From Lachnospiraceae bacterium (GTDB lineage Bacteria; Bacillota; Clostridia; Lachnospirales; Lachnospiraceae), in the NCBI GenBank assembly GCA_022799355.1, contig JAAWOG010000027.1:1-43395 (forward strand): a DNA stretch of 43,395 bases, read 5' to 3'. This document shows, piece by piece, positions 8,934-17,729 of the stretch (position 1 is the first letter of the stretch; every line of letters starts with the position of its first letter). Position numbers and translations under genes: made by a program. The notes under the pieces are model-generated. The model saw nothing but the letters and a program-made list of their open reading frames with translations. It searched no databases and was not told the origin of the DNA.

Positions 8934-10631
8934 TTATGTTACAAGCATCACCCTGCACCGTTTTTTGTAACAGGCAATGGCATATTTTAAAATCACTTCG
9001 ATCCCCTCTTCCCGCAGCCCATCCTCATAGCGCATTTTTTCTATCTGCTCATGAGCTCTCAGGCAGGCGGCATCCAGATTTCCGTCTTCCGCATACTTTA
9101 TCTCCAGTATGATTCCCATTTCGCCATCTCCCACTTCCACCACAATATCGCTGTAGCCATCTCCCGCTTCCCTGTTGGAGGTAATGCCCCAGGAATCCTT
9201 AAATCCCAAAAGCCCCACGAGAATCCCGTGATAAAAATTCTCTTTCAACCGCTTTTTCACGAAAGTATCACGAATGCTCACTGTTTTTTTCAGATAAGCA
9301 TCCAGCGTGCTTTCCACCTCCTGCACCGCCCCTTCCTGCAGCGCCCTGCAAAAACGTTCCAGCGTTTCTCCGTCCTGCTCCACCTTCTCCTTAAACAGTT
9401 CCATTACCTGTCTGGTAAATATTTTTCTGACCTCCATATTGGGAATGACAAGATTGTAAAAATCTCCGTCCGGTTTTCCCCTCTGCGTCAGATAGCCCGT
9501 TGTAAGCAAAAGGCTCCAGATATGGTCGATACTCTTATACATATCCGGATAAGTCAGGTCAAAATGAATCTCCTTTACAATACTCTCCCCTGCTATCAGC
9601 CTTTCGATCTCACGCTTTGTGGTACCGTTATCCGCCTGCTCTATGAAACGCCTTACCGCATCATTGCTACTGGTATTTGACCAGTAATCTCCGGGCGGCG
9701 CCGCTTCATCTGCGCGCAGCTTATTGCAATGGCATACCACATCCCAGGGACAGTATACATCCGCATTTCCGAAATGATATCCGTCATACCATTCCTTTAA
9801 AATATCATAATGCTTCGTCAGACCATAATAGTCTAAAAGCCCCCTGACCTCATTATCCGTAAATCCAAAATATTCATCAAACTCCACATCGGCAACCGTC
9901 ATCACATTCAGGTTGTTGAGCCCCGTAAAGATACTCTCTTTGGCGATGCGCAGGCATCCCGTCAATACCGCAAAATACAGGCTTTCATTTGTTTTCAGCA
10001 CCTGTTCAAACATATTGCGGATCAGCAGAATCATCCTCTCATAATATCCGTTCGCAAAAGCCTTCGACAGTGGTACATCATATTCATCAATCAGCACAAT
10101 CACTTTATGATCAAAATGTTTCTCCAAAAGCCAGGATAAAATCCGCAGGGAATTCATGATCACAACATCCGGAAGTATTCCGGATCTGTCCCCCGGCTGC
10201 ACCAGTTCCTGATAACGCCCTTTATCATATTCCGTCAGGACCTCACTGCACAGCAGAAACTGAAACCGTCCCGCCTCCCTCCTTATTTCCTCGGAAAGCA
10301 TCTGGCATGCCGCATCATAATCTTCTCCGTTCACGCCTTTCAGTGAGATGGAAATAACCGGAAATTTTCCCATATACTTTTCACACAGCTCTATCTCCTT
10401 TTGGATCTTTAGCCCCTCAAAGCAGCTTTTATCGCCTCCGGCCTCAAAAAAACATCTCAGCATATTCATATTCAGAGATTTCCCAAATCTCCTAGGGCGG
10501 GTAAAAAGCGTCACCTTTCCCCAATGATGAAGCAATTCTCTGATCAGTCCTGTCTTATCAATATAATAAAAATTCTCTTTTCTGAGTTCTTCAAAACTCT
10601 CAACTCCAACCGGCAGTTTTTTCATATCCAT
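8934..10631 (-). CDS. AAA-ATPase-like protein with C-terminal PD-(D/E)XK nuclease-like domain
   Basis: A 565-residue protein of the widespread family that starts with an AAA-ATPase-like domain (Pfam AAA-ATPase_like) and ends in a PDDEXK_9 domain. Visible landmarks are LPVGVESFEELR at the start, the nucleotide-binding loop TRPRRFGKSLNMNML (about residues 44-58), a Walker B-like VIVLIDEYDVPL, and the nuclease-like core YSDIVVEV followed by ILEIKYA. Members are multicopy in gut Clostridia and Bacteroides and their function is not established. The ATG at 10631 has only a weak GGTGG site. The gene stands alone between the glycosylase and alpha-galactosidase genes. Confidence 0.9.
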   Translation of the reverse strand: MDMKKLPVGVESFEELRKENFYYIDKTGLIRELLHHWGKVTLFTRPRRFGKSLNMNMLRCFFEAGGDKSCFEGLKIQKEIELCEKYMGKFPVISISLKGVNGEDYDAACQMLSEEIRREAGRFQFLLCSEVLTEYDKGRYQELVQPGDRSGILPDVVIMNSLRILSWLLEKHFDHKVIVLIDEYDVPLSKAFANGYYERMILLIRNMFEQVLKTNESLYFAVLTGCLRIAKESIFTGLNNLNVMTVADVEFDEYFGFTDNEVRGLLDYYGLTKHYDILKEWYDGYHFGNADVYCPWDVVCHCNKLRADEAAPPGDYWSNTSSNDAVRRFIEQADNGTTKREIERLIAGESIVKEIHFDLTYPDMYKSIDHIWSLLLTTGYLTQRGKPDGDFYNLVIPNMEVRKIFTRQVMELFKEKVEQDGETLERFCRALQEGAVQEVESTLDAYLKKTVSIRDTFVKKRLKENFYHGILVGLLGFKDSWGITSNREAGDGYSDIVVEVGDGEMGIILEIKYAEDGNLDAACLRAHEQIEKMRYEDGLREEGIEVILKYAIACYKKRCRVMLVT

Positions 10632-10698
10632 CTATTTGTCCCACCACACTTTCAGAACTTATTACTCCCCCATATTGCAGCATTCAGGCCGCTGCCGT

Positions 10699-11214
10699 TC
10701 ACGCACCGCCCTCCCCCAGTTCCCTTCGGATTTCAGCCCCCCACAGCTTCGCCAGCATCTCCGGCGAAAATGCGGCATTCGCCGGGCTGGTGGAGGGCAG
10801 CGCCGTAATTTCCGCTTTTGTTTTCGGAAAAATATACTTTCTATATAAACTTTCCGCCTTTTTTCCATTGGCAAATATCCTGCCTATCCGGGTTTTACTC
10901 AGTACCGCCCCGATATCCGCCGGCACCACGTTTTTGATGCTGCTGTCGCTGGAACCTATGATATCGCAGCTCTCGATCACATCCCAGAGAGCGATATGAT
11001 GTTCCAGCAGCATTTCTTTCTTCTCATCGATGGTTACCGGCACCTGACAGCGCAGCACGGCAGCCAGCACCCGCCAGAACCTGTTCTGGGGGTGCCCGTA
11101 ATAAAAGCCCTGTTCCCGGGACTTCACCGACGGAAGGCTCCCCAGAATCAGAATTTTTGAATTGTTATCATACACCGGCTTAAAGGTGTGGCAAATATGC
11201 TCATATTCAGCCAT
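10699..11214 (-). CDS. Hypoxanthine-DNA (deoxyinosine) glycosylase, uracil-DNA glycosylase superfamily
   Basis: A 171-residue single-domain protein. ILILGSLPSVKS followed by GFYYGHPQNRFW is the glycosylase active-site region of the Mug/HDG branch of the uracil-DNA glycosylase superfamily, and LPSTSPANAAF near the end matches the second active-site loop. Family 6 members excise hypoxanthine formed by adenine deamination. GGAGG lies 6 bases before the ATG. It is the last gene of a run starting with the WYL regulator. Substrate preference is inferred from family resemblance and could also include uracil. Confidence 0.82.
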   Translation of the reverse strand: MAEYEHICHTFKPVYDNNSKILILGSLPSVKSREQGFYYGHPQNRFWRVLAAVLRCQVPVTIDEKKEMLLEHHIALWDVIESCDIIGSSDSSIKNVVPADIGAVLSKTRIGRIFANGKKAESLYRKYIFPKTKAEITALPSTSPANAAFSPEMLAKLWGAEIRRELGEGGA

Positions 11215-11239
11215 AGCAAGCCTCCGTTGCTCTCACGGC

Positions 11240-11881
11240 TCAGTTTTCCTCCTGCCTCCTGACCGGATGCCGGATCACCGTGCGGAGATTATCCGGTTTC
11301 GCCTTTCTCGGATCACTGAGATAGATCTCATGGTGCAGGCGGCCATCGGTAAAATCTTCGACAAATCCCTGCTCTCTCGTAAAATCCCGCATCCTTCTGA
11401 TGGTCTCCGGCTCCCTGTCATAACAGCCCACATGCATGCACTGCACGCAAAGCCCCTCATGATACGTAAAAAAAGCAACCTTTGAGAAATCTTTCCGCTT
11501 TTTCTCCGAAGCCTCTCTGAGAGCCCAGTCAAACTCTTCTTTCGTCACAAACTCCGGCAGACGGATCATGGAGGTCCACTCAAAGTCCTTCTTGCGGGCA
11601 TAATCGATTTCCCCGCCGGCTCCCTGTTTCCAAAGCCCTTCCAAAGGCGGTACAACATAGGAAAAATATCCGTCTATCTTATGACTTCCTTTATAACTCA
11701 TTTTGACCGTAAAAGCAATACCATATAACAACTGCATTGCCTCTTTGTATTCCCCTTCCGGTTCATTGGGATCTCCTTTGCCGCTCACCGCGATAAAATT
11801 CATCTTCGGCACCTCGACAATTCCCGGTGCTTTCGGCGGCAGATAAAACTCTTTGTACTCTTTTTTGTAATCAAATGCCAT
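11240..11881 (-). CDS. Stand-alone GyrI-like small-molecule-binding domain protein
   Basis: About 213 residues, with MAFDYKKEYKEFY at the start and IVEVPKMNFIAVSGKGDPN, typical of a stand-alone GyrI-like family of unknown role. No DNA-binding domain is present. Two starts are possible. The ATG at 11881 gives the family-typical N-terminus but GGAGG stands 13 bases away. A GTG at 11905 overlaps the TfoX-like gene's stop as GTGA and has GGAG 5 bases upstream. I list the ATG. Neighbours suggest a stress or ligand-response operon. A second GyrI-like domain occurs in the AraC-type regulator at 5681-6556. Confidence 0.82.
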   Translation of the reverse strand: MAFDYKKEYKEFYLPPKAPGIVEVPKMNFIAVSGKGDPNEPEGEYKEAMQLLYGIAFTVKMSYKGSHKIDGYFSYVVPPLEGLWKQGAGGEIDYARKKDFEWTSMIRLPEFVTKEEFDWALREASEKKRKDFSKVAFFTYHEGLCVQCMHVGCYDREPETIRRMRDFTREQGFVEDFTDGRLHHEIYLSDPRKAKPDNLRTVIRHPVRRQEEN

Positions 11882-11901
11882 CAGCGCTTCCCTTCCTCCC
11901 G

Positions 11902-12249
11902 TCACGTTTTCTCCGCCGGTTTTTTTGCCTTCTTCGGCTTTTTGGGCTTCGGTGCAGGAAGCTGCGCGCAGGTAGCCGCCACAAGCGCCACAAGTGCTTC
12001 CTGATCATCGATATCTTCCACCAGCAAATAATTTTTAGCCCCCTCATAGGGCGGCGCTTCCTCCAGTTCCGGTCTCAGTTTTTTCCCCGCTTCCGTGATT
12101 TTGATATACAACTGATTTTCGCAGATCACCGCAAAAATTTTGCCGTCAATATACATGCCGTATTCGCCGAACATTTTCCGGTATGTAATGATCCCCGCCT
12201 CTTTTAACTGGTCCGCAATATATTGAACAAACTCCGGATTTGATGCCAT
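11902..12249 (-). CDS. TfoX N-terminal domain protein
   Basis: A 115-residue protein with the TfoX_N fold: an N-terminal helix (FVQYIADQLKEAG), then TYRKMFGEYGMYIDGKIFAVI and YIKITEAGKKLRPE. Full TfoX (Sxy) activates competence in gammaproteobacteria, but Firmicute proteins with only this domain have no assigned function. The tail from residue 98 is rich in lysine and proline (PAPKPKKPKKAKKP) and probably disordered. AGGAGG lies 5 bases before the ATG. Confidence 0.88.
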   Translation of the reverse strand: MASNPEFVQYIADQLKEAGIITYRKMFGEYGMYIDGKIFAVICENQLYIKITEAGKKLRPELEEAPPYEGAKNYLLVEDIDDQEALVALVAATCAQLPAPKPKKPKKAKKPAEKT

Positions 12250-12275
12250 ATCCGCCTCCTTTTTATAAACTGTTT

Positions 12276-12539
12276 TTATGACTCCTTATGCCAGCTTCTG
12301 CACTGCTCGATTCTCTTTCCGTTATCTCCCTGTTTCTCATCATACGCAAACCGGTTTAACATCTCACAGGGAAATTCCCCGCATTCTCCGCAGTGCCCCA
12401 TCCGCTTTTCCTCACAGCAGGCCTTCAGCGGGCAGCTCTCTCCCCAGAAGGGCTTCTCGATCGCCAGACAGCCCGCACATCCCATCTGTTCACGGTAAGC
12501 ACACTCCGTACACAAAATACCACATCTTGATTCCATCAT
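12276..12539 (-). CDS. Small cysteine-rich DUF3795 protein
   Basis: An 87-residue protein with eleven cysteines, mostly in CxxC-type pairs (CGILCTEC, CAGC, CPLKACC, CGECGEFPC), the pattern of DUF3795 proteins, probably metal-binding. Its ATG overlaps the stop codon of the upstream WYL regulator as ATGA, so translation is likely coupled. The function of the family is unknown. Confidence 0.85.
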   Translation of the reverse strand: MMESRCGILCTECAYREQMGCAGCLAIEKPFWGESCPLKACCEEKRMGHCGECGEFPCEMLNRFAYDEKQGDNGKRIEQCRSWHKES

Positions 12540-13453
12540 GATTCTTTATCCTCCTCGTACTTTTTTAACATGCTGCGTAAAGTGATCCGCAGCTCCTCCC
12601 GAAGCTCCGAGGGCTCCAGGATCTCCGCTTTCTCCCGGAATGAAAGCAGCCATGTGACCAGATTTTCCCGGTTGGTGTAATCCGCATGAAACAGCAGTTT
12701 TCCGTCCTCCATCTCCTCAAAACAGTCCGTTCCGAATTCCTCCACGAGGCGCCATTTGCACGACTGATCGATCAGCGCCTTTACCCGGATACCGCCGGGA
12801 AAAATACGCTCCGTGCGCAGATCCGGCAGTGGAATCCGTCTTTTTTCAAATGGATCGGACAGGCGTGGCATCTCCATACGGTTCAGTTTAAACAGCCTGT
12901 AATCCTCCCTGTCCCCGCACCATCCCCAAACATACCAGCTCGACCAGCGAAAGATCAGATAATAGGGTTCCACGCATCTTTCCTGTTCTCCCTTCGGAGA
13001 AAAATACAAAAAGACAAGTTTCCTGCCGCCTGTTATGGCACTCCGTATCAGCTCGATCTTCGGCGCCAGGGAATCCTTATACCAGGAAGATAAGTCGATC
13101 AGCACGGACTGACTCCCCACCATAAAATCCGAAGAACCCGCCGATAGTTTTTCCATTAGCTGTCCGTAACGATTGGTGCCGTTTACGCTGTCAAGCGCTC
13201 TCAGCCCGGCGAGGATATCCTGCATTTCCGCGGTTGTCAAAAGCGTCCGTTCCATCCTGTAATGTTCCATAATGGAAATGCCGCCTCCCGCTCCCTGTCT
13301 TGTCATCACAGGGATTCCCGCCCTGCCAAGATCTTCGATATCGCGGTTAATCGTCCGCCTTGAAACCTCAAAGTGCTCTGCCAGCTCAGGCGCCGTCACC
13401 GTATCTTTTTGTAATAACAGGGATAATATCCCGATCAGTCTGTCTATTTTCAT
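12536..13453 (-). CDS. WYL-domain transcriptional regulator (YafY/DeoR-type HTH)
   Basis: About 305 residues. The N-terminal winged helix-turn-helix is MKIDRLIGILSLLLQ, then TAPELAEHFEVSRRTINRDI, followed by the WYL region around YLIFRWSSWYVWGWC and a C-terminal extension (WYL C-terminal domain). Such proteins sense ligands, in some cases nucleic acid, through the WYL domain and regulate adjacent genes. AAGGA stands 6 bases before the ATG at 13453; a longer in-frame start at 13522 lacks support. It heads the DUF3795/TfoX/GyrI/glycosylase run and probably controls it. Confidence 0.9.
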   Translation of the reverse strand: MKIDRLIGILSLLLQKDTVTAPELAEHFEVSRRTINRDIEDLGRAGIPVMTRQGAGGGISIMEHYRMERTLLTTAEMQDILAGLRALDSVNGTNRYGQLMEKLSAGSSDFMVGSQSVLIDLSSWYKDSLAPKIELIRSAITGGRKLVFLYFSPKGEQERCVEPYYLIFRWSSWYVWGWCGDREDYRLFKLNRMEMPRLSDPFEKRRIPLPDLRTERIFPGGIRVKALIDQSCKWRLVEEFGTDCFEEMEDGKLLFHADYTNRENLVTWLLSFREKAEILEPSELREELRITLRSMLKKYEEDKES

Positions 13454-13530
13454 ACCGGTTCCTTTACTCTCAGATATCATAACATGCCGCCGGCTTTGAC
13501 ATACGCTCCGCCCCCGCCCCATCCGGCACT

Positions 13531-13557
13531 GTTATCCTATCCGAATCATATGATAAC
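13531..13557. promoter_or_regulatory. Candidate operator: inverted repeat GTTATC-N15-GATAAC
   Basis: An interrupted dyad 78 bases upstream of the WYL regulator start, with a 10-base palindrome (ATCATATGAT) inside its right half. The position suits autoregulation, but the sequence alone does not establish function. Confidence 0.25.
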
Positions 13558-13603
13558 ATAATAAACAGGTCATCAGTATGTCATGTTTCGAGGATACAAT
13601 CGT

Positions 13604-13647
13604 AAAAAAGAGCATAAATCTTACCATAACCGTAAAAATTTACGCTC
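13604..13647 (-). terminator. Rho-independent terminator of the histidine operon
   Basis: On the minus strand GAGCGTAAAT and ATTTATGCTC form a 10-bp stem with one G-T pair, directly followed by six T. It lies just after the hisIE stop codon at 13656. Confidence 0.88.
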
Positions 13648-13655
13648 TCTTCCTT

Positions 13656-14942
13656 CTACTCCCTGTTTGCCAGCTCCTTCGTGATCTCTTCCCAACTGAT
13701 GCCCTTTTCCGCCATCAGCACCATCATATGATAGAGGAAATCGGATATTTCGTATTTCACCTCATTCTTATTCGGATTTTTAGCTGCGATCACAATTTCC
13801 GTCGCCTCTTCTCCCAGCTTTTTCAGTATCTTGTCCAGCCCCTTATCAAACAGATAATTGGTATAGGAACCTTCCCTCGGATGGATCTTTCGATCCTCAA
13901 TCACCTTCATTACCTCTTCAAACACTTTCAGAGGATTCGCGCTCTCCCTGAAATCCTGCACCATAATCTCTCTGAAAAAGCAGGAACGGCTTCCCGTATG
14001 GCAGGCTGCTCCCACCTGGCTTATTTTCGCGAGGATCGTATCGCAGTCACAGTCCGCCGTCAGCGATTTCACATACTGATAATGCCCGCTGGTCTCTCCC
14101 TTGATCCAGAGTTCCTGCCGGCTCCTGCTGTAATAAGTCATCTTTCCGGTCCGCAGGGTGTGCTCAAAGGCCTCCTCGTTCATATAGGCAACCATCAGCA
14201 CCTCCCCGGTTTTATAGTCCTGCGCCACCACCGGCACCATACCGTCGCCGTTTTGTTTAAAATCAGCCCAGGAGAGCCTCCCTTTCGGTATCTTTACTTC
14301 CACGCCGCCCTCCTGAAACACCGACTTCATGGAGTATAAATCTTTGTAATTATCATTGATCGCGTTGCCGGAGATGCCATCTACCGCAGGATTCTGAAAA
14401 ATCCATGACATTCCCTCCAAAGAACAGTTATCCATCACAATGATGGTGGGATCATTCAGGCACTGCATCGTCTCCTTCACCCTGCCGGACTGGGCAATCC
14501 AGATCGTCTCGGATATATAGGCGTCTATTAACTGTCTGTGAACGCTGAGCGTCTCCGGCTTCGTAAAGGAAAGATAAATCTTATCCTTTCCAAACTTCCT
14601 GGACACCTCCTCTGTGATCTCAATGTTCTCTTCCTTATCATAATTTAAGACCGCCCGCTCGCAGCCGGTATAGAGGATCTTTTTGATATCCTCCATCCGC
14701 GCCACATTCCCCGCACCGATCACCGGGATCTCAATAGCGGCACAGATCTCCTTGATCACATCCAGCGCCTTCTCATGTTCTTCATCGCCCCTGGACATAT
14801 CAAAGACGATCAGCTCATCCGCCGCATTCTCACCGTAGGTCTTTGCCAGCTCCACGGGATTTTCCGACACCACCGTCATATCCTTAAAATTTTTTACCGC
14901 TTTTTCCTTATATAAGTAAATACATGGAATCAATCTTTTCAT
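13656..14942 (-). CDS. hisIE: HisIE bifunctional enzyme with a degenerate HisF-like N-terminal domain
   Basis: About 428 residues, roughly twice the length of ordinary HisIE. The middle part (about residues 219-330) is phosphoribosyl-AMP cyclohydrolase, with [16 protein letters not shown] and ACHTGSRSC. The last 90 residues are phosphoribosyl-ATP pyrophosphohydrolase with KLGEEATE. The first 210 residues align with the HisF barrel ([41 protein letters not shown]), but the two catalytic aspartates are lost: HisF IPCLDV is IPCIYL and the VAIDA strand is IYLSFT. I therefore infer no cyclase activity for this part. AAGGA stands 7 bases from the ATG at 14942; the adjacent ATG at 14945 is also possible. 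It is the last gene of the operon. hisA, hisF, hisH and hisC are not in the window. Confidence 0.9.
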   Translation of the reverse strand: MKRLIPCIYLYKEKAVKNFKDMTVVSENPVELAKTYGENAADELIVFDMSRGDEEHEKALDVIKEICAAIEIPVIGAGNVARMEDIKKILYTGCERAVLNYDKEENIEITEEVSRKFGKDKIYLSFTKPETLSVHRQLIDAYISETIWIAQSGRVKETMQCLNDPTIIVMDNCSLEGMSWIFQNPAVDGISGNAINDNYKDLYSMKSVFQEGGVEVKIPKGRLSWADFKQNGDGMVPVVAQDYKTGEVLMVAYMNEEAFEHTLRTGKMTYYSRSRQELWIKGETSGHYQYVKSLTADCDCDTILAKISQVGAACHTGSRSCFFREIMVQDFRESANPLKVFEEVMKVIEDRKIHPREGSYTNYLFDKGLDKILKKLGEEATEIVIAAKNPNKNEVKYEISDFLYHMMVLMAEKGISWEEITKELANRE

Positions 14943-15019
14943 CATTTTTTCCTTTACCAATCACTTCCGGCCAGTCGCCCTTCCCCCGCAGCCGGAGTCT
15001 GCGGAACATCACTGACAGA

Positions 15020-15607
15020 TCATGCCAGCGTCCCTTTCGTACTCAAAACGTCCGTAAGTCTCTCATCCGGCCTGGTTGCCTCGTCCAACGCCCTTGCAAA
15101 GGCCTTAAACATCGCTTCTATCATATGATGGTTATTTTGCCCATCCAGCACCTTAATATGTAAATTCATGCCGGCGCCGTAACTGACGGCATAGAAGAAC
15201 TCATGTATCAGCTCTGTCTCCAGATAGCCCACGCGCTCCGCCGTAAACTTCGCATCAAAATTCAGCCAGGGCCTGCCGCCCAGATCCACGGCACAGAGCA
15301 CCAGCGTCTCATCCATCGGCAATATACACTGCCCGAACCGCTTCATACCTTTTTTATCGCCCACGGCTTCCCTGATCGCCTGTCCCAGCACGATCCCGCA
15401 GTCCTCCACGCTGTGATGCCCGTCCACCTGAAGATCTCCGTCGATCCGTACCTTCAGGTCAAAAAAGCCGTGTCTGGCAAATCCCTCCAGCATATGGTCA
15501 AAAAAGCCTATACCGGTGGAAATATCCCCGCTTCCCTGTCCGTCCAGATTCAGTTCCATGGAAATCTTTGTTTCTTTTGTCGTTCTCTCTGTCTTAACTG
15601 TTCTCAT
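15020..15607 (-). CDS. hisB: Imidazoleglycerol-phosphate dehydratase
   Basis: A 195-residue protein, the normal size of monofunctional HisB, catalysing dehydration of imidazoleglycerol phosphate in histidine synthesis. Motifs GIGFFDHML, DGHHSVEDCGI and NNHHMIEAMFKAFARAL hold the manganese-binding histidines and acids. AGGAG is 5 bases before the ATG at 15607. The open frame continues upstream to 15832, but that extension lies inside the lipoprotein gene in another frame and is not coding. The gene is 77 bases upstream of hisIE. Confidence 0.95.
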   Translation of the reverse strand: MRTVKTERTTKETKISMELNLDGQGSGDISTGIGFFDHMLEGFARHGFFDLKVRIDGDLQVDGHHSVEDCGIVLGQAIREAVGDKKGMKRFGQCILPMDETLVLCAVDLGGRPWLNFDAKFTAERVGYLETELIHEFFYAVSYGAGMNLHIKVLDGQNNHHMIEAMFKAFARALDEATRPDERLTDVLSTKGTLA

Positions 15608-15650
15608 ACCCGCTCCTGACATATGCAATAAATTTTCTCCCCTTTTCACC

Positions 15651-16004
15651 TTACCCGGCTTCTCCGGCATCCCCAAGGAGTTCTCCCGACTCATCCACCG
15701 GATAGATCGCAAAAACAGTAGCGATCTGCGCCGGATAGGACTCCGCAATCTCTCCGTTATAGACAATCCTGATTGTATCTCCCACTTCCATCTGCGGCAC
15801 CTCATGGGTTGATACCACCTCGGTGCTGACAACGATCTGATCTGAGGAGCTTAACTCTACCTCCCCCTCAAAAGGTTCCACCAGTACGGATTTTTCATAT
15901 ACTTCCAACACGGTCGCGTTAAAATATGGATTCGCCGTCTCCTCGCCGCAGCCGGCTAAAAAAATCGTACACAGCAATACAATAACAGATACCGTTTTTT
16001 TCAT
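15651..16004 (-). CDS. Small secreted lipoprotein, possibly DUF3221/YobA-like
   Basis: A 117-residue protein with a short basic N-terminus, hydrophobic core and lipobox FLAGC, so it should be anchored outside the membrane. The mature part is about 100 residues with predicted beta-strands (NATVLEVYEKSVLVEP, GDTIRIVYNGEI), resembling small OB-fold-like YobA proteins; this family match is tentative. AAGGA lies 8 bases before the ATG. It sits between hisD and hisB in the his operon with no obvious link to histidine synthesis. Confidence 0.82.
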   Translation of the reverse strand: MKKTVSVIVLLCTIFLAGCGEETANPYFNATVLEVYEKSVLVEPFEGEVELSSSDQIVVSTEVVSTHEVPQMEVGDTIRIVYNGEIAESYPAQIATVFAIYPVDESGELLGDAGEAG

Positions 16005-16052
16005 TCCGCACTTCCTTTCCATAAGCTGCTCCCATCTTCCTCCTGTTTGCCG

Positions 16053-17156
16053 TCAATATCCGATCTTCATAGACTGCCCTTTCACATAAACACCCTCCGA
16101 AAGCGTTAAGGGCAGTTTCTGATCCGCGGTAAATCCAATCGTTTCACCGTCCCGAAGGACCGCGCCCTCCATGATCAAATATGCGGAAATATCCCACATC
16201 ATATCATAAACCTCCGAAGGCTCATGACTGCTGTGGAGAATCTCAAGTTCTTCCCTGCCGAAAGAGTTCAAACCATTGGTCCAGCTGCTGACACCCTTTT
16301 CGTCCCGATACAGGCCCACAAATACCAGATCACCCAAAGGCGGTTCCCCCTCCTTCATAACCATCGCTGACTCTATGAAATGTTCCGGCAGCCATACTGT
16401 CCCGCAGTCATAGATTCCCAGCGCATTTTGCGCTTTCAGGCAGGCACAGGCAACTTTTACAAAGAGCTCCCCGGCTTCTAAAGGTGCATGCCCTCTGCCC
16501 AGCACCGCCACCAGCAGATGCGCCTGATGAGCTCTCGCCGCAGCAACGGATGCCTCCCTTGTCATAAAATTGCTGTTTGCCCAGTACTCTGCTTCCCCGT
16601 CAGGAACCTTCGCTTCCATCAATCCGACCGTAGCCATCATGCCCTCTGCCTCAAATGCAAGGGTAATACCATCTTCTTCACTTTCCGTATTCCCGGCATC
16701 CTCCGGGCATTCCACTCCCCAGTCTTCTCTCAGGGCCGTCCGGAATCTCTCCACATCAAACTCCGGCGAAGACAACAGTACAAATCCTACAAAACTGCCG
16801 CCTGTGTTCTCCGTACTTTTATCTCCCTCTTCCAACTTCTTCGCCTGGTCCATCCAGTACTTCCTGATCATCTCCACCATTGCCACACACTTTTCCTGTG
16901 CCGTAGAAGGATCGTAGTCCTCCATCTCGCTGAAAATATGGCCGCAATGCCCTAAGCTGTCTCCCTCATAGCCGCCGCAGACCGCCACCTTCCAGGAACC
17001 TAATACCGACTTCTTAAACTTGAAAATATAATAATGCAGATCATACAGGTCAAATTCTCCCGCTATCTCAAGCTTTGCCGGCTTTTTTCCAAGCTCCTGC
17101 GGGTGAGAAAGCCACTCTTCCATTACTGCCGCCGCATATTCTCTCTGTGTCGTCAT
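16053..17156 (-). CDS. DUF4261 domain protein
   Basis: About 367 residues, cytoplasmic by appearance. An N-terminal region of about 110 residues (MTTQREYAAAVMEEWL, YIFKFKKSVLGSW) precedes a region beginning GFVLLSSPEFDVERFRTAL and a C-terminal DUF4261 segment (GLNSFGREELEIL, FTADQKLPLTLSEG). DUF4261 proteins are uncharacterised and often lie near contact-dependent toxin or immunity genes; no toxin is present here. GGGGG stands 6 bases before the ATG at 17156; an earlier in-frame start at 17207 would overlap the preceding gene. It is inside the his operon. Confidence 0.8.
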   Translation of the reverse strand: MTTQREYAAAVMEEWLSHPQELGKKPAKLEIAGEFDLYDLHYYIFKFKKSVLGSWKVAVCGGYEGDSLGHCGHIFSEMEDYDPSTAQEKCVAMVEMIRKYWMDQAKKLEEGDKSTENTGGSFVGFVLLSSPEFDVERFRTALREDWGVECPEDAGNTESEEDGITLAFEAEGMMATVGLMEAKVPDGEAEYWANSNFMTREASVAAARAHQAHLLVAVLGRGHAPLEAGELFVKVACACLKAQNALGIYDCGTVWLPEHFIESAMVMKEGEPPLGDLVFVGLYRDEKGVSSWTNGLNSFGREELEILHSSHEPSEVYDMMWDISAYLIMEGAVLRDGETIGFTADQKLPLTLSEGVYVKGQSMKIGY

Positions 17157-17191
17157 CCATATCCCCCCGTATCGATATTTTTTACAAAAAG

Positions 17192-17710
17192 TCAGTCCCA
17201 CCAACAATAATACATATGATAACCGCTGTCACAGGGATTCTCAACCGGGATCAGATCACCGTCATCGCCGATGAGAAAATACTGCCGCGGAAAATAAGTC
17301 ACCCCGCCATTGTCATTAACGCAATACCCCTGCTCGGAAAAATCCGTTATTTCTCCGATATCGCTCGGAAAAATATCTTCCGATTCAGCAAAAAACCTCT
17401 CTACCCTCCCAAGCGGCAGCCTGCTGAGAATGATCAGCGTATCCGCATAGATAAACGGGACTCCCCCATCCTCCTCAAATCCGTAAACCTCCACAAAAAC
17501 TTTTGCGTTTTCATCCGCTCCAAGCAGCTTTTCGATCAAATCAAGATACCCCTGCTTTCCCTCAAGATTCTCACCTGCAAAATCGGTGAAATCATCCGAA
17601 GTATCCAGGAAATCCCTGTAAGCAAGCCAATAATTTTTCTTTCCGTAATCTTTGAGCGCATCCCTTTCTTTCAGTAATCCTAAAATACTCTCCTTTTGTC
17701 TGCGGAACAT
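17192..17710 (-). CDS. Acidic cytoplasmic protein of unknown function
   Basis: A 172-residue acidic protein without signal peptide or membrane segment. Visible features are a charged helical N-terminus, a beta-rich middle (VFVEVYGFEEDGGVPFIYADTLIIL), SEDIFPSDIGEI and the C-terminal aromatic run YYCWWD. Size and acidity resemble immunity-type proteins such as the SUKH superfamily, but I do not see its defining motifs and make no firm assignment. GAGGAG lies 8 bases before the ATG. It is 19 bases downstream of the nucleosidase gene and 35 bases upstream of the DUF4261 gene. Confidence 0.75.
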   Translation of the reverse strand: MFRRQKESILGLLKERDALKDYGKKNYWLAYRDFLDTSDDFTDFAGENLEGKQGYLDLIEKLLGADENAKVFVEVYGFEEDGGVPFIYADTLIILSRLPLGRVERFFAESEDIFPSDIGEITDFSEQGYCVNDNGGVTYFPRQYFLIGDDGDLIPVENPCDSGYHMYYCWWD

Positions 17711-17729
17711 GATGCCCTCTCCTCTTACA

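Noticed and set aside
8934-10631. Phage-defence or transposon ATPase
   Set aside because: The family is common and stands alone here; no partner genes, ends or other mobile features support such a role.
15608-15832. N-terminal extension of hisB
   Set aside because: It runs through the lipoprotein gene in another frame, has no HisB homology, and a good ribosome site precedes the ATG at 15607.
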